Below are positions 36,601 through 46,232 of a DNA stretch of 64,000 nt, piece after piece (the first letter of the stretch is position 1; the number at the start of each line of letters is the position of its first letter). This DNA comes from Pseudomonas sp. DC1.2 (GTDB lineage Bacteria > Pseudomonadota > Gammaproteobacteria > Pseudomonadales > Pseudomonadaceae). A program made the translations under genes and the position numbers. Location of the stretch: assembly GCF_034351645.1 (NCBI RefSeq), contig NZ_CP133782.1:3725001-3789000 (forward strand), written 5' to 3'. Under the pieces are notes generated by a model, which had not been told where the DNA came from, did no database searches, and was given only the letters and a program-made list of their open reading frames with translations.

Positions 36601-39600
36601 TCACCCGGTTCGACCATCAGCAAACGCGCGCCGGTGATCAGCGGCCAGAAGCATTCCCACACCGACACATCGAAACTGATCGGGGCTTTTTGCATCAACA
36701 CGTCGGTTTCATTCAACCGGTAGGTGTTCTGCATCCATTGCAGGCGTTCGGCGAGGGCGGCGTGAGTGTTGCCGACGCCTTTCGGCTGGCCGGTCGAGCC
36801 CGAGGTATAAATCACGTAGGCGAGGTTGTCACCGTGCAGGTGCAACCCCGGCGGCTGGCTCGGCCAGTTTTCCAGGTGCAGGGTGTCCATGGCGATCACG
36901 CTGACACCCTTGGTGACCGGCAAGCGCTCGAGCAACGCGGTTTGCGTCAACAGCAATTCGACGCCGCTGTCGCGAAGCATATAAGCCAGGCGTTCGGCCG
37001 GGTAGTCGGGGTCCAGCGGGACGTAGGCGCCCCCCGCTTTGATGATTGCCAGCAAGCCAATCAGCAGTTGCGGCGAACGCTCGGCGGCAATGGCCACGCA
37101 GACATCCGGACCGACGCCTTTGTCGCGCAGGTAATGCGCCAAGCGGTTGGCTTGGGTGTGCAGTTCAGCGAAGTCCAGCTGGCCGCCGTCCCAGATCAGC
37201 GCTGTGGCCTGCGGGGTCAGACGCAATTGCTCATTGAGCAGTTCTGGCAGCCATTGGCTGGCGGGCGTGCAGGGTGCTTCGCTCCATGAGGCTTGCTGAT
37301 CGTGCTCGCCTGAGGTCAGCAGTTGCAGGTCGCCAATGGCTTGCTGCGGACGTTCGCAGACTTCGCGCAACAGGTTAGTGAAATGCTCGGCCAGGCGCTT
37401 GATCGTCGCGTCTTCGAACAATTCGCTGGCGTAGTCGAACGACAACGTCAGGCGCCCTTTTCGATCTTCTTCGCTGTGCAGTTGCAGGTCGAATTTGGCT
37501 TCGCGGCTGTGCCAAGGCAGTTCTTCGGCGAGCAACCCCGGCAACCGACGCAGCGCACTCAAGTCACGTTGCTGGTGGTTAAACATGACTTGGAACAAGC
37601 CAGACTCGCGAGCTTGCGCGAAGGCCTCGAGCAGTTGTTCGAACGGCAAGTCCTGATGTGCTTGCGCGCCTAACGCTGCGTGGCGGGCTTGCGCCAGCAA
37701 CTCAGCAAATGGCAACCGTGAATCAACCTCGGCACGTAACACGTGGGTGTTGATGAAAAAGCCAATCAGCCCCTGGGTTTCCAAACGCGGACGGTTGGCA
37801 TTCGGCACGCCAATGCGAATGTCGCGCTGGCCGCTGTAGCGATGGAGCAGCGCCTGGAATGCCGCGAGCAACAGCATGAAAGACGTCGCCTGATGAGCCT
37901 GGGCGGTCTGGTGGACCGCCTCGCTCAGGCCCGCACTCAATCGCAGACTATGCCGGGCAGCGCGGCGGGTGCGCAGTGCCGAGCGCGCGCTGTCGGTGGC
38001 CAGGTTCAACGTCGGATGTTCGTTCCCCAACTGCGCTTTCCAGTACGCCAGTTGGCGCTCGCCCTCGCCTTGTGCCAGCCATTGACGCTGCCAACTGCCA
38101 TAGTCGGCGTACTGGGTTGGCAAGGCTGCAAGGCTGGCGGTCTGGCCTTGGGAAGCCGCGGCGTATAGGCGCGAGAACTCGTCGATCAACACATTCAGCG
38201 ACCAGCCGTCGGCGATGATGTGATGCATTGTCACCAGCAGTTGGTGCTCTTCGTCGTCCAGGCGCACGCACGTCACCCACAGCAGCGGGCCTTGCTCCAG
38301 ATCAAACTGTCTGCGCGCCTCATCCTCACGAATCTGCTGCGCACGGGCTTCACGCTCAGCGCCTGGCAGGTCACTGATGTCGATCACTTGCAGGTTGAAT
38401 TCAGCCCGAGCATCAACCTGTTGCAACGCCACGCCATCACGCTCGAAGAACCGCGTGCGCAAGGATTCGTGGCGTTCAATCAGCTGTTGGAAACTGCAGC
38501 GCAACGCATCTTCGTTAAGTTCGCCGCGCAGGCGTAACGCGCCAGGGATGTTATAGGCGCTGCTCTGTGGGTCGAGTTGCCAGGTGATCCACAGACGGTT
38601 TTGGGCAAGGGATTGCGCTAGCGCGTGGGTGCGTGGCAGCGCGGTGATCGCGCTCTGGGCGACGCCGCCTTCCTGTTGCAGCCGAGCGACGGCCTCGGCG
38701 AAGGCGCCGAGGGTAGGGGCTTCGAACAGCAGGCGCAGGTTCAGCTCAAGGTTGAGTGCGTCACGCAAGCGTGCGACCACTTGCGTGGCGGCGATGGAGT
38801 TGCCGCCGAGCAGGAAGAAGTGGTCGTCGGCGTTAATCTGTTTAACGCTAAGTTGCTCACCCCAGATCTGCCCGATCAGGCGTTGCAACTCCGAACCGGA
38901 TTCAGTTGGTGCGTCGTGCTCGGCAATGGCCGATGGGAACCGTGCGTAACTGTCGAGGCTACCGTCTGCCAGCCGATTGCGACACGCCGAGCGTTGCAAT
39001 TTACCGCTGGAGGTCTTCGGCAGCGCCCCTGGGTTTAGCAGCACCACCACGCTTGGCGCCTCCTGATACGCCTCGGCTACCACTTGGCGGATGGCATTGA
39101 TCAGCGCCTCGGGCGCAAGAACTTTCTGCACGCTGCGGCTAATTTCCGCTGCAATGCCGATGCCCTCCTGGCCGTCGATGCAGACGGCGAACGCGGCGAC
39201 ACGGCCTTTGCGCACCACCTCGACGTCACGTTCGATGGTCCGCTCGATGTCCTGCGGGTAGAGGTTGTGACCGCGAACGATCAGCAGGTCTTTCAGGCGT
39301 CCGGTGATGAACAGTTCGCCATCGCGTAAAAACCCCAGGTCGCCGGTGCGCAACCAGGTACGGCCCGCGTGCTGGACAAACGTCGCGGCGCTGGCCTCGG
39401 GGTTGCGCCAATAACCGCAGGCGATGCTTGGCCCGGCCGCCCATACTTCGCCGACAGCATTGTCGGCAAGTTCACTGAGTGCGACCGGATCGACTATCAG
39501 CACCGCGTGATCCGGCTGACTGATACCGCAGCTCATGATCGCGCTGCCCTCGCCCGCTTCGACACGGTTGTGCGCCAGCGCCTGATCGTCTACGCGCAAG

Positions 39601-40628
39601 ACCGGGATACCCCGACCGCGAGGACTGCCCGCCACAAATAACGTGGCCTCAGCCAAGCCGTAAGACGCCATGAAGTTGTCCGGGGTGAAACCACACACGG
39701 CAAACTTTTCAGCGAAGCGCTCAAGGGTGTCTAGGCGAATAGGTTCGGAACCGGAATACGCCACCCGCCAGCCGCTCAGGTCAAGGCGTTCCAGGGCGGC
39801 CTCGCTGACCCGTTCGCTGCACAGTCGATAGGCGAAGTCCGGCCCACCGCTGATGGTGCCGCCGTATTCGCTGATCGCTTCCAGCCAGCGCAACGGCCGA
39901 CCGAGGAAGTAAGCCGGGGACATCAATACGCACGGGACGCCGCTGAAAATCGGTTGTAACAACCCACCGATCAGGCCCATGTCGTGGTAAAGCGGCAACC
40001 AACTGACGATCACATCGTTCGGGTTCAGATCAATCCCGAAACCGTGGCGGATCAGCCGTTCGTTGGCAACCAGGTTGCCATGACTGACTTGCACGCCTTT
40101 AGGCAACGCAGTGGAGCCGGAAGTGTATTGCAGGAAGGCAATGTGATCGTCAGCAAGGTTCGGCGCGACCCAGCGCGCAGCGAGCGCGCGGTCGAGGGTA
40201 TCGACGCAGAGCAGTGGCGGCGCACCTTCGATGTGCAGCAAATCATCGCGCAGGTCGGCGCTGGTCAGCAGCAAGCGGGGTTGCGCGTCGGCAATGATCG
40301 ACAGCAGACGTTCCTGGTGATGGCGACGCGTCGATTCCGGCGGATAGGCCGGCACCGCGATCACACCGGCATACAGGCAACCGAAAAACGCCGCGACGTA
40401 ATCCGCACCGCTGGGAAACAGCAGGACCGCGCGATCGCCGAACTCAGCCTCGGCCTGCAAGGCACCCGCAATGGTTCGCGCTCGCTCATCGAGCTCGCGA
40501 TAACTGAGCACCACAGTTTGCTCCTGGGTTTCGGCGAGGAAACGCAAGGCCACCCGATCCGGCGTCAGGGCCGCGCGGCGCTGAAGGGCTTGGACCAGGG
40601 TGCTGGGGAGTTCGAACGCGTCGGTCAT
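27633..40628 (-). CDS. pvdL: Pyoverdine chromophore non-ribosomal peptide synthetase PvdL
   Basis: NRPS of 4331 residues that builds the acyl-L-Glu-D-Tyr-L-Dab precursor of the pyoverdine chromophore. Approximate order: fatty acyl-AMP ligase (TSGST near residue 167), carrier (GGNS near 611), condensation (HHIIADG near 803), adenylation (near 1277), carrier (GGHS near 1667), condensation (HHIVTEG near 1861), adenylation (near 2340), carrier (GGDS near 2738), epimerisation (HHAVVDG near 2917), condensation (HHILIDA near 3387), adenylation (near 3872) and carrier (GGHS near 4267). No thioesterase, as expected. The last A domain shows FDISVW, LESVPS, LPTGEA and AECSDD, consistent with a Dab specificity. 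The ATG at 40628 has an AGGAAAA site; the open frame upstream is spurious. Confidence 0.97.
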   Translation of the reverse strand: MTDAFELPSTLVQALQRRAALTPDRVALRFLAETQEQTVVLSYRELDERARTIAGALQAEAEFGDRAVLLFPSGADYVAAFFGCLYAGVIAVPAYPPESTRRHHQERLLSIIADAQPRLLLTSADLRDDLLHIEGAPPLLCVDTLDRALAARWVAPNLADDHIAFLQYTSGSTALPKGVQVSHGNLVANERLIRHGFGIDLNPNDVIVSWLPLYHDMGLIGGLLQPIFSGVPCVLMSPAYFLGRPLRWLEAISEYGGTISGGPDFAYRLCSERVSEAALERLDLSGWRVAYSGSEPIRLDTLERFAEKFAVCGFTPDNFMASYGLAEATLFVAGSPRGRGIPVLRVDDQALAHNRVEAGEGSAIMSCGISQPDHAVLIVDPVALSELADNAVGEVWAAGPSIACGYWRNPEASAATFVQHAGRTWLRTGDLGFLRDGELFITGRLKDLLIVRGHNLYPQDIERTIERDVEVVRKGRVAAFAVCIDGQEGIGIAAEISRSVQKVLAPEALINAIRQVVAEAYQEAPSVVVLLNPGALPKTSSGKLQRSACRNRLADGSLDSYARFPSAIAEHDAPTESGSELQRLIGQIWGEQLSVKQINADDHFFLLGGNSIAATQVVARLRDALNLELNLRLLFEAPTLGAFAEAVARLQQEGGVAQSAITALPRTHALAQSLAQNRLWITWQLDPQSSAYNIPGALRLRGELNEDALRCSFQQLIERHESLRTRFFERDGVALQQVDARAEFNLQVIDISDLPGAEREARAQQIREDEARRQFDLEQGPLLWVTCVRLDDEEHQLLVTMHHIIADGWSLNVLIDEFSRLYAAASQGQTASLAALPTQYADYGSWQRQWLAQGEGERQLAYWKAQLGNEHPTLNLATDSARSALRTRRAARHSLRLSAGLSEAVHQTAQAHQATSFMLLLAAFQALLHRYSGQRDIRIGVPNANRPRLETQGLIGFFINTHVLRAEVDSRLPFAELLAQARHAALGAQAHQDLPFEQLLEAFAQARESGLFQVMFNHQQRDLSALRRLPGLLAEELPWHSREAKFDLQLHSEEDRKGRLTLSFDYASELFEDATIKRLAEHFTNLLREVCERPQQAIGDLQLLTSGEHDQQASWSEAPCTPASQWLPELLNEQLRLTPQATALIWDGGQLDFAELHTQANRLAHYLRDKGVGPDVCVAIAAERSPQLLIGLLAIIKAGGAYVPLDPDYPAERLAYMLRDSGVELLLTQTALLERLPVTKGVSVIAMDTLHLENWPSQPPGLHLHGDNLAYVIYTSGSTGQPKGVGNTHAALAERLQWMQNTYRLNETDVLMQKAPISFDVSVWECFWPLITGARLLMVEPGEHRDPHRIAQRVQQYGVTTLHFVPPLLALFIEEPLTGECTSLRRLFSGGEALPAELRNRVLEQLPAVQLHNRYGPTETAINVTHWHCTLADGERSPIGRPLTNVICRVLDTDLNPVPVGVPGELCISGIGLARGYLGRPSLTAERFIADPLGEQGARLYRTGDRVRWTADGVIEYLGRLDQQIKLRGLRVEPEEIEARLLAQHGVAQAVVLLRETAAGGQLIGYYTATDSTETEDAQTARLKTALAAELPEYMVPAQLMRLDEMPLSPSGKLDRRALPEPQWQVREHVEPVTQLEQQIAGIWREVLGQNQIGMRDDFFALGGHSLLATQIISRTRQACDVELPLRALFENSELGAFAEQVRLIQVSGQTNQQPAIERVDRSQPVPLSYSQQRMWFLWQMEPHSPAYNVGGMARLRGVLDVGCFDAALQALIVRHETLRTTFPSVDGVARQQVQAETRLRMQWKDVTALDADGRQRQVQQLADDQAHKPFDLETGPLLRVCLVKTGEQEHYLVLTLHHIVTEGWAMDIFARELSALYEAFVDDRESPLPPLPVQYLDYSVWQRQWLESGERQRQLDYWTAQLGREHPLLELPSDRPRPPVQSHQGELFRFDLSDDLAARVRAFNAQNGLTLFMTMTATLAVLLYRYSGQTDLRIGAPVANRIRPESEGLIGAFLNTQVLRCQLDGHMSVGELFEQVRHTVIEGQSHQDLPFDHLVEALQPPRSAAYNPLFQVMCNVQRWEFQQRRTLAGMTVEYLANDARATKFDLNLEVTDLDHRLGCCLTYSTDLFDEPRIARMAGHWRNLLEALLADPQQRLSELPLLDASEQQTLLDSLGVEPGEHRLDQCIHHLFSEQALARKDAPALTFAGHTLSYAELDSRANRLAWMLRERGVGPQVRVGLALERSLEMVIGLLAILKAGGAYVPLDPEYPLDRLHYMIEDSGIGLLLSDATMFKALGELPSTVARWCLEEDAAELANYPASELPFISLAQHQAYLIYTSGSTGKPKGVVVSHGEIAMHCQAVIERFGMRPDDCELHFYSINFDAATERLWVPLLSGAHVVLRAQGQWDAEEICTLIRRHHINILGFTPSYGSQLAQWLATQGETLPVRMCITGGEALTGEHLARIRAVFKPSLFFNAYGPTETVVMPLASLAPEVLEEGLASVPIGSVIGARVAYILDADLALVPHGATGELYVGGAGLAQGYHQRPGMTAERFVADPFAVGGGRLYRTGDLVRQRADGLVEYLGRIDHQVKIRGFRIELGEIETRLLEHESIREAVVLALDTPSGKQLIGYLLTDIAERNETQQAALREVLKAQLKSQLPDYMVPTHLILLASMPLTANGKLDRRALPAPDLELNRQHYVAPSNALELTLTGIWCDVLNVAQVGLNDNFFELGGDSILSIQVVSRARQQGIHFSPRDLFQHQTVQTLACVATRTQQVTAEQGLLTGDSRLTPIQHWFFDTDIPERQHWNQALLLEPTVTLEPHRLEHALLAVIEQHDALRLRFTQVDGRWHAAHQAVSNSPVLWQVRVTAMDKCTALFADAQRSLDLEQGPLMRALLIEGPEGQQRLFIAIHHAVVDGVSWRVLLDDLQTVYRQLDARQSVKLPAKTSAFKEWAARLQAYASSESLREELSGWQAQLAGPSAELPCDRPQGGQQNRHAHTVSVRLDAERTRQLLQQAPSAYRTQVNDLLLTALARVLCRWSGHESTLIQLEGHGRETLFDEIDLSRTVGWFTSAYPLRLTPESGQGASIKAIKEQLRAVPHKGLGYGVLRYLADDLCRQTLAALPVAPITFNYLGQFDQSFGADALLRPLDEPVGAAHDPHAPLPNELSIDSQVYGGELMLRWTFSAERYEVQTITDLADDYLAELQGLIEHCLSAEAGGLTPSDFPLAKLTQAQLDALPVPAAVIEDVYPLTPMQEGMLLHTLLEPGTGLYYMQDRYRINSELDPQRFAHAWQAVIARHEALRASFCWNVGEDMLQVIHKPGSTPIEYLDWTAVAETEQEPALQALLKSEREAGFDLLNQAPFHLRLIKVGAARYWFMMSNHHILIDAWCRSLLMNDFFDLYTALGEGRDAQLTAAPRYRDYIGWLQRQSLAEARQWWKTNLQGFERTTPIPSDRPLLREHAGDSGGMIVGDRYTRLDARHGAQLRELAQAHQLTINTFAQAAWALVLRRLSGDRDVLFGVTVAGRPVDMPQMQRTVGLFINSVALRVKMPEDDQPCSVRQWLGDLLDSNMQLREYEYLPLVTIQDSSELPKGQPLFDSLFVFENAPVEVSVLDRAHSLNATSDSGRTHTNFPLTAVCYPGDDLGLHLSYDRRYFDESSVERMLGEFKRLLLALVEGFHGDMADLPLLGAEEQGFLIHGCNQSEHDYPLAHSYVELFEAQVAQHPQRIVASCLDQQHSYGELNGRSNRLGHALLAAGVGPDQPVALLAERNLDLLGMIIGSFKAGAGYLPLDPSLPSQRLSRIIDLSRTPLLVCTQACREQAVELLDALGCANRPRLLVWEEVQASDGSLQNPGIYSAPNNLAYVIYTSGSTGLPKGVMVEQRGMLNNQLSKVPYLNLSGADVIAQTASQSFDISVWQFLAAPLFGARVDIVPNTFAHDPQGLLAHVQSQGITVLESVPSMIQGMLAQDHMSLDGLRWMLPTGEAMPPELAQQWLLRYPEIGLVNAYGPAECSDDVAFFRVDLASTRGSYLPIGTPTDNNRLYLLDGALELVPMGAVGELCVAGIGVGRGYVSDPLRTAQVFVPNPFGAPGDRLYRTGDLARRRSDGVLEYVGRIDHQVKIRGYRIELGEIEARLYEQPEVRDAAVGVQEGANGKHLVGYLVGSSGAADAMLNLSERLEGIKQRLRAELPDYMVPLHWLWLDKLPLNANGKLDRKALPTLDIGQLQSQDYLAPRNELEQTLVDIWAQVLKVERVGLRDNFFELGGHSLLATQIASRVQKALQRNVPLRAMFECNTVEALAEYIDGLAASDMTEEKVDRLNDLMAQLEGF

Positions 40629-40785
40629 GAGTTTTCCTGCCTGAATTCGGCTTGCAAGTTGGAATCGGTTTTCGGCCCGCACGCCGCACTGATGGCGTGA
40701 AGGACACGGTCTTCGCCGACCGCGCAAGGCATTGGGAATACGGGTGTTGGCGGCACAATGCAGCCGCAACCATTCACCAATGAGA

Positions 40786-40809
40786 ACGGATGACCTGCTG
40801 AAATAATTA
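40786..40809 (-). promoter_or_regulatory. Degenerate PvdS box of pvdL
   Basis: On the minus strand TAATT (40805-40809), 16 bases and CGT (40786-40788) differ from TAAAT-N16-CGT by one base. It lies about 158 bases before the pvdL start in the gap shared with pvdS. Confidence 0.6.
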
Positions 40810-40910
40810 GTCGCCAAGCTGCAACGCCGAAGGATCTCTGCGCCGACAGTGCGTCAATGTGGCGCAGTACACACTTCGCTCTTTTATAGAGCATTAATTC
40901 TCTTTCTCAA

Positions 40911-40937
40911 TTGACAATCATTATCATTCAACATAAT
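40911..40937 (+). promoter_or_regulatory. Fur box in the pvdS promoter
   Basis: TTGACA (-35, 40911-40916) runs into GACAATCATTATCATTCAA, a strong match to the Fur consensus centred on ATCATTATCATT, then CATAAT (40932-40937) as a -10. Fur with iron would cover the core promoter, the known way of pvdS control. The core spacing is 15 bases, so the exact -10 is uncertain. Confidence 0.85.
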
Positions 40938-41010
40938 TTGTCGCTCGATGTGTGGGGCGCCCCCCTGACGTTTGTCGTCCCACAACCCTAATTGCAGCAA
41001 GGTGATTTCC

Positions 41011-41559
41011 ATGACGGAACAAGTATCCACAAGCAGGTGCGATTCACCGCTACTTCAAGCCTTCGTCGACAATCGGCTGATCCTGGTCAAAATTGCAGCG
41101 CGCATTACCGGCTGCCGCTCACGTGCCGAGGACGTGGTGCAGGATGCGTTCTTCCGGTTGCAGTCGGCGCCGCAGATCACCTCTTCGATCAAGGCGCAGC
41201 TCAGTTATCTGTTCCAGATCGTGCGTAATCTGGCGATTGATCACTACCGCAAGCAGGCACTGGAACAGAAATATTCGGGCCCCGAAGAGGAAGGTCTGAA
41301 CGTGGTCATACAAGGCGCATCGCCGGAAATTTCACACATCAATTTTTCGACGCTGGAACACATCGCCGACGCGCTGACCGAGCTGCCCAGCCGTACCCGC
41401 TATGCCTTCGAGATGTACCGTTTGCACGGCGTGCCGCAAAAGGACATCGCCAAGGAGCTAGGTGTTTCACCGACCCTGGTGAACTTCATGATTCGCGATG
41501 CGCTGGTGCATTGCCGCAAAGTGTCGGGCAGTCGTGCGGATACGTTTGCTCGTCGCTAA
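41011..41559 (+). CDS. pvdS: ECF sigma factor PvdS for pyoverdine genes
   Basis: Iron-starvation sigma factor of 182 residues. Region 2 includes RAEDVVQDAFFRLQS and YLFQIVRNLAIDHYRK; region 4 includes LPSRTRYAFEMYRLHGVPQKDIAKELGVSPTLVNFMIRD (quoted in part), the helix-turn-helix that reads the -35 TAAAT. The start MTEQVSTSRCDSP at 41011 follows AAGGTGA; an upstream in-frame Met lacks a site. It is divergent from pvdL and preceded by a Fur box. Its product recognises the PvdS boxes listed here. Confidence 0.96.
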   Translation: MTEQVSTSRCDSPLLQAFVDNRLILVKIAARITGCRSRAEDVVQDAFFRLQSAPQITSSIKAQLSYLFQIVRNLAIDHYRKQALEQKYSGPEEEGLNVVIQGASPEISHINFSTLEHIADALTELPSRTRYAFEMYRLHGVPQKDIAKELGVSPTLVNFMIRDALVHCRKVSGSRADTFARR

Positions 41560-41579
41560 AATCGGAAACCCTGCGCAAG

Positions 41580-41611
41580 CGGACTCAAGATCGCAACGAA
41601 CCTTGAGTCCG
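41580..41611. terminator. Hairpin between pvdS and the convergent acetyltransferase
   Basis: CGGACTCAAG, a 12-base loop, then CTTGAGTCCG form a perfect 10-bp stem followed by ACTCTT. It probably ends both converging transcripts. Confidence 0.6.
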
Positions 41612-41616
41612 ACTCT

Positions 41617-42630
41617 TCATGCCAACGGGCACCGATCAAAAAACCGCTCACGTCCCAGTACCATCAACGCGGCGCGCTTGTGCGGGAAGTCGAATTCTTT
41701 CTCGCAATGAAAACACTGGTTGTGCAGATGCCCGATCATCCTCGCGTTGTCAGCGCGAGGCTCGGCCACTACGCGCTGCGTGCGCGAATCGTCGAGAAAC
41801 AGGTAATGCACTAACGCCGATAACCAGCTCGCGACCTTGTGTGGGCCACGGTGAGTTTCTTCGCCCACCAGCATGTGAATACCGCGGTCGTAATCACCGG
41901 CGTCATAGAACGGTGCGAGGCGATCTTCCTTGACCCAGTAGGCCTCAAAGTAGGCAAACGGCTGATCATCGAAACAACCGATCAGCATCAAGGTATGCGG
42001 GTCGGCAGCCAGTGTGCTCAGGTACTCACGATGCTTTTCCAGACTGCCCTCTTCCGCCCAGAAACTCGCGACTCGCGGGCTGTTCTGCCAGCGATTGAAA
42101 CGCTCCAGATCCTGCTCGATATCCACCGTGCGCAAGGACACCCACGCACCGAGTCGCGTATCGAAACGGCGGTAGACTTCGCCTCGTGGCTTGACCGGGC
42201 GCAGCGGATGACCCTTGCCGCCACTGATGACCCTTTGCTGCGGGTAGTTGCCAGTGATCAAGGGGCCCAGCCAGGGTTGCGGCAACTGCCAGAACAATGT
42301 GCGCTCGCAGCGATACTCACCCACGCCCTCGGTTGGGATGAGCAGACCGCTGAGCAAGGCTTCGGTGGGAGCCTCGTCAAGGCGCCAATCCAGATGCTGG
42401 CACTCCCGGTCATGAGCAAACAGCCAATAGCAGGTCGACCAAATCGTCAGGTCTTCAGGATGGCCGAAGCTCTGCGCCACCTGCACTTGCCACTCAGGCT
42501 CACCGCTCAGGTGCAGATCGACCAGCGGCTGCCCTTCCAGACTGAGATGCAGACGGCTTTGAGTTTTTTCGGCGCCAAGGCGGCGTCCCGACGGCAAGGT
42601 CAGGACGCTCAGGTAGTTCAGATCGGACAT
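41617..42630 (-). CDS. pvdY: Siderophore GNAT acetyltransferase, PvdY/IucB type
   Basis: Acetyltransferase of 337 residues. The C-terminal half (about 150-330) is a GNAT domain of the IucB/siderophore acetylase type: FNRWQNSPRVASFWAEEGS near its start, then IHMLVGEETHRGPHKVASWL for acetyl-CoA binding and VVAEPRADNARMIGHL (in part). Related enzymes acetylate N-hydroxylated lysine or ornithine. A perfect PvdS box lies upstream and pvdS is next door, so a pyoverdine role is well supported. PvdYII makes N-acetyl-N-hydroxyornithine for some pyoverdines; the exact acceptor here is inference. Confidence 0.85.
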   Translation of the reverse strand: MSDLNYLSVLTLPSGRRLGAEKTQSRLHLSLEGQPLVDLHLSGEPEWQVQVAQSFGHPEDLTIWSTCYWLFAHDRECQHLDWRLDEAPTEALLSGLLIPTEGVGEYRCERTLFWQLPQPWLGPLITGNYPQQRVISGGKGHPLRPVKPRGEVYRRFDTRLGAWVSLRTVDIEQDLERFNRWQNSPRVASFWAEEGSLEKHREYLSTLAADPHTLMLIGCFDDQPFAYFEAYWVKEDRLAPFYDAGDYDRGIHMLVGEETHRGPHKVASWLSALVHYLFLDDSRTQRVVAEPRADNARMIGHLHNQCFHCEKEFDFPHKRAALMVLGRERFFDRCPLA

Positions 42631-42670
42631 GGTTCGCGCTCACGGTAATCGTCGACAGTTCAACGAGGTG

Positions 42671-42694
42671 ACGTGAGCCGCAGCGGAAAATTTA
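42671..42694 (-). promoter_or_regulatory. PvdS (iron-starvation) box of pvdY
   Basis: On the minus strand TAAAT (42690-42694), 16 bases and CGT (42671-42673) match the consensus exactly, about 41 bases before the start codon. This places the acetyltransferase in the PvdS regulon. Confidence 0.85.
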
Positions 42695-42726
42695 AGAAAA
42701 GTCGGCAGCGCGATCTGAGACAGGTC

Positions 42727-43521
42727 TCAGGCCTTGGGTACAGGCACCACGGCAATCTTGTACGGCTGGAAAATTTTCAATATCTGTCCGTTGTCCCGCA
42801 ACCCTTGCAGCAATTTCCCAAATGCCTCGCCACTGATGGGCGCCGTCGGGCGAATCAGGGCGTAGTGGTGATAGATCTGATCGACACGCTGGGACACCAG
42901 CAACTGATCGCCGACCTTATTGTTACGCAACAGGTAATCGCTCAAGTAAGAGCGGGTGACCAGTGCAATATCGGCGCGCCCGCGCAGGACCATCAAGAGG
43001 TTGCTGTCATGGGAATAGGTCAACGTGGCGTTGTAGTTCTGTGTGAGAAATTTAGGATCGGCATTGAAGTTGGCGAACTCATAGTGATAGCCGCTGAACA
43101 GCGCCAGGCGCTTACCTGTGAGGTCGGCAAAGTAACTCTCCCGGCGATCGGCCTCGCGTTGTGCGACAAAAATCTCTGCGTCTTCCAGACCCATATCGAC
43201 GCTGGTATGGGGAATGTCCTTCCAGCCCCAATCGGGGTTCTCGAAGATGGCCATGTCCACTCGGCCTTGCTGGAAGTCACCGAAACGCCGTGGAATGGAA
43301 GTCGGCACGAGCACAAATTGATAGTCGTTTTGCAACTGATTCAAGGCGTCCACTAACTGGGGAAGCAGCCCTGTATCGGCACCAGACTCGGGACGCACGG
43401 TGTAGGGCGGAAAATGCGCGGCGCCTACTCGCACCAGTTGCGCGGCCTGGGAGGGCAATCCCCACAGCGCGGTAAGCGCAGCCAGCAAATACCCAACGAG
43501 CGGACGACTTGGCAAAGACAT
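42727..43521 (-). CDS. Periplasmic solute-binding protein, family 3-like
   Basis: A 264-residue exported protein with signal peptide (VGYLLAALTALWGLPSQAAQ, cut near residue 27) and a bilobed type 3 binding fold: LVRVGAAHFPPYTVRPESGA at the N-terminus and repeated Rossmann-like lobes. The ATG at 43521 is used; a TTG precedes it. No permease or ATPase is adjacent, so it is an orphan binding protein, which in Pseudomonas may serve sensing rather than transport. Ligand unknown. It sits between pvdY and atuR with no clear link to either. Confidence 0.8.
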   Translation of the reverse strand: MSLPSRPLVGYLLAALTALWGLPSQAAQLVRVGAAHFPPYTVRPESGADTGLLPQLVDALNQLQNDYQFVLVPTSIPRRFGDFQQGRVDMAIFENPDWGWKDIPHTSVDMGLEDAEIFVAQREADRRESYFADLTGKRLALFSGYHYEFANFNADPKFLTQNYNATLTYSHDSNLLMVLRGRADIALVTRSYLSDYLLRNNKVGDQLLVSQRVDQIYHHYALIRPTAPISGEAFGKLLQGLRDNGQILKIFQPYKIAVVPVPKA

Positions 43522-43611
43522 CAAAACAAACTACTCCAGAAAAATACTCATCAATGCATTCAAGCTAGGCGGTTTCGCCGACTTAGCCAGTTTCAAGCGG
43601 AGATAGACGGC

Positions 43612-44238
43612 TCAAGGGTTTTTTTCCAGCACAAGAATCAACGCTTCATCGGCCAATTGATCGAGACTCATGCTGCCATCGGCCCGAAACCAGGTAGTGG
43701 TCCAGGACAAGGCGCCCGTCAGGAAACGTCGAGTGATGAACACGTCACCGCGAATAAATCCGGCCTCCTTGGCCTCACCCAGCACCTGTAGCCAGATTTC
43801 TTCATACATATCGCGCAGCGCCAACACCCTGGTTTGTCCTTCTACTGACAGCGAACGCCATTCGTAAACCAACACCGCCATGGCCTCGCCACTGCCGCCC
43901 ATGATCGACTGCAACTCACAGCGAATCAGCGCCAGCACTCGTTCGCGAACGGTATTGGCATCGCCCAGCGCCGCGTGCATCAACGCCGTGTTGTAGCGAA
44001 TGGTTTCCTCCATCACAGCCCGCAAGATCTCGTCCTTGCTTTTAAAGTGATGAAAAATACTGCCTGACTGAATACCCACAGCGCCGGCCAGATCGCGCAC
44101 GGTGGTACGTTCATAGCCTTTATTACGGAACAAGTGAGCCGCCACTTGCAGCAGTTTGCCGCGGGCGCTGTCCGGGTCGGTCAATTGGCCGCTATCGACC
44201 AATTCGCGCATCACCCTCAGGGCTTTTTGCTCGTCCAC
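43612..44238 (-). CDS. atuR: TetR-family repressor of acyclic terpene genes
   Basis: A 208-residue TetR protein. The helix-turn-helix covers about residues 25-75 (LLQVAAHLFRNKGYERTTVR, then AVGIQSGSIFHHFKSKDEIL), followed by a helical effector domain. The start is a GTG at 44238 behind AGGAGA. It is divergent from atuA, as in P. aeruginosa, where AtuR binds two inverted repeats in the atuA promoter; two such sites are seen here. The likely inducers are acyl-CoA intermediates of citronellol or geraniol breakdown (inference). Confidence 0.92.
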   Translation of the reverse strand: MDEQKALRVMRELVDSGQLTDPDSARGKLLQVAAHLFRNKGYERTTVRDLAGAVGIQSGSIFHHFKSKDEILRAVMEETIRYNTALMHAALGDANTVRERVLALIRCELQSIMGGSGEAMAVLVYEWRSLSVEGQTRVLALRDMYEEIWLQVLGEAKEAGFIRGDVFITRRFLTGALSWTTTWFRADGSMSLDQLADEALILVLEKNP

Positions 44239-44326
44239 CCGTTATCTCCTACAGTCGATCAGTCAAAAGCGCTGCCCCAGCGTTAAAACATCTGGGCTGC
44301 GCGGGCAATTTAAGCTGGCGAAGGCG

Positions 44327-44344
44327 ACCAAGCAAGCGCTCGGG
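44327..44344. promoter_or_regulatory. AtuR operator 1 (imperfect)
   Basis: ACCAAGC-AAGC-GCTCGGG is an 18-base imperfect palindrome, with two mismatches against the arms of operator 2. Its centre is 43 bases from that of operator 2, about four helical turns. Confidence 0.7.
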
Positions 44345-44369
44345 ATGAAGATATTTCAGGCGTTTACAA

Positions 44370-44387
44370 ACCAAGCGCTTGCTTGGT
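44370..44387. promoter_or_regulatory. AtuR operator 2 (perfect)
   Basis: ACCAAGC-GCTT-GCTTGGT has perfect 7-base inverted arms. It ends 30 bases before the atuA start and probably overlaps its promoter, fitting repression by AtuR. Confidence 0.8.
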
Positions 44388-44417
44388 AGTCTCGACGCAC
44401 TTCTGTCGGAGGTGGTT

Positions 44418-46220
44418 ATGGAATGGACTGCGCCAAAAAAAATTCGCATCGGTTGCGCCAGCGCTTTTTGGGGCGACACCTCGACCGCCGCCGCGCAGTT
44501 AGTGGACGGCGGGCGACTGGACTATCTGGTGTTCGATTATTTGGCCGAAATCACGATGTCGATCATGGCCGGTGCGCGAATGAAGGAGCCACAGGCGGGC
44601 TATGCCAAGGACTTCGTTGAAGTCCTTGGGCCGCTGCTCACCCAGATCGACGAACGGAAAATCCGCGTTATCAGCAACGCCGGCGGTGTCAACCCGCAGG
44701 CCTGTGCCGCCGCGCTGCAAGTGGCCTGCGACAAGGCCGGTGTCGCGTTGAAGATCGCGGTACTGCTGGGCGATGACTTACAACCGACGCTCAAAACCCT
44801 GAACCGCCAAGGGGTCCAGGAAATGTTCAGCGGCGCGCCCTTGCCGCCGATGTGTGTCTCGACCAATGCCTACCTCGGCGCACCGGGCATCGTCGAAGCC
44901 CTGCGCCTGGGCGCTGACATTGTCATCACCGGGCGGGTGGTCGACAGCGCCGTGGTCAGTGCAGCGCTGGTGCATGAGTTCGGCTGGTCTTGGCACGATT
45001 ACGACAAACTGGCCCAGGCGGCACTCGCCGGGCACATCATCGAGTGTGGCGCCCAATGTACCGGCGGTAATTTCACCGACTGGCGCGACGTACACGATTA
45101 CGAGCACATTGGTTTCCCCATCGTCGAAGTCAGCGCCGACAGCCAGTTCATTGTCAGCAAGCCGGACGGTAGCGGTGGATTGGTCACGCCCCTGACCGTC
45201 GGCGAGCAATTGCTGTATGAAATCGGCGACCCACGGGCTTATCGGCTGCCCGATGTCATCTGCGACTTCAGCCAGGTAATACTTCAACAGCAGGGTAAAA
45301 ACGCGGTCCAGGTACACGGCGCAAAAGGCTTGTCGCCGACCGATCAGTACAAAGTCAGTGCGACGTACCTGGACGGTTTTCGCTGCACCGCCAGTTGCCT
45401 GATCGCCGGGATCGACGCTGTCGCCAAAGCACGGCGGGTCAGCCAGGCGATCATCAATAAGACCTCCGAAATGTTCCGCCAGCGCGGCTGGGCGCCCTAC
45501 AGCGAAGTGAACATCGAACTGCTGGGCAGCGAGGCGACCTATGGTCCACACGGCCAGCGCCAGGACAGCCGTGAAGTGGTGATCAAGCTCGCCGTGCGTC
45601 ATCCGAGCAAACAGGCGCTGGTGCTGTTCTCCCGAGAGATCGCCCAGGCCGCCACCGGGATGGCGCCGGGGCTGACCGGGATTGTCGGCGGCCGGCCGGC
45701 AGTGTACCCGCTGATACGACTGTTCTCGTTTCTGATCGACAAAACCGCTTGCACCCTGGGTGTCGAGATTGCCGGGGAGTGCCACCCGTGCGCCCTGCCG
45801 CAACTCGACCCGCTCGACACCGATGACCTGCCGGCGCCCCACATCCTGCCCACGCCTCAAGGCCTGGCCGACGCCAGCGTAGCGCTGATCAAACTCGCCG
45901 TGGCGCGCTCCGGCGACAAGGGCAACCACAGCAACATTGGCGTCATGGCCCGCCAGCCCGAGTATTTGCCATGGATCGCCGAAGCCCTGACGCCCGAAGT
46001 GATCGTGGACTGGATGAGCCATGTCCTCGACCCGATTCACGGACGGGTCGAGCGCTGGTATTTACCCGGCACTCACAGCCTGAACTTTCTGCTGGAAAAC
46101 GCCCTCGGTGGCGGTGGCGTGGCCAGCCTGCGAATCGATCCGCAAGGAAAAGCCTTCGCTCAGCAACTGCTGGAGATACAGATTCCGGTGCCCCAGCGCA
46201 TCGCCGACCAGGTCAACTAG
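44418..46220 (+). CDS. atuA: Acyclic terpene utilisation protein AtuA
   Basis: A 600-residue cytoplasmic protein of the AtuA family (former DUF1446). The N-terminal domain begins [20 protein letters not shown] and carries [15 protein letters not shown] and [20 protein letters not shown], conserved in the family. A C-terminal domain includes [20 protein letters not shown]. AtuA is needed for growth on citronellol in P. aeruginosa, but its reaction is not settled. The start MEWTAPKK at 44418 follows GGAGG. First gene of the atuABCDEF operon. Confidence 0.93.
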   Translation: MEWTAPKKIRIGCASAFWGDTSTAAAQLVDGGRLDYLVFDYLAEITMSIMAGARMKEPQAGYAKDFVEVLGPLLTQIDERKIRVISNAGGVNPQACAAALQVACDKAGVALKIAVLLGDDLQPTLKTLNRQGVQEMFSGAPLPPMCVSTNAYLGAPGIVEALRLGADIVITGRVVDSAVVSAALVHEFGWSWHDYDKLAQAALAGHIIECGAQCTGGNFTDWRDVHDYEHIGFPIVEVSADSQFIVSKPDGSGGLVTPLTVGEQLLYEIGDPRAYRLPDVICDFSQVILQQQGKNAVQVHGAKGLSPTDQYKVSATYLDGFRCTASCLIAGIDAVAKARRVSQAIINKTSEMFRQRGWAPYSEVNIELLGSEATYGPHGQRQDSREVVIKLAVRHPSKQALVLFSREIAQAATGMAPGLTGIVGGRPAVYPLIRLFSFLIDKTACTLGVEIAGECHPCALPQLDPLDTDDLPAPHILPTPQGLADASVALIKLAVARSGDKGNHSNIGVMARQPEYLPWIAEALTPEVIVDWMSHVLDPIHGRVERWYLPGTHSLNFLLENALGGGGVASLRIDPQGKAFAQQLLEIQIPVPQRIADQVN

Positions 46221-46232
46221 AGGACCGCTGCC

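Noticed and set aside
44778..46040. 420-codon minus-strand open frame
   Set aside because: It lies fully antisense to atuA, which has conserved family motifs, a ribosome site and operon context.
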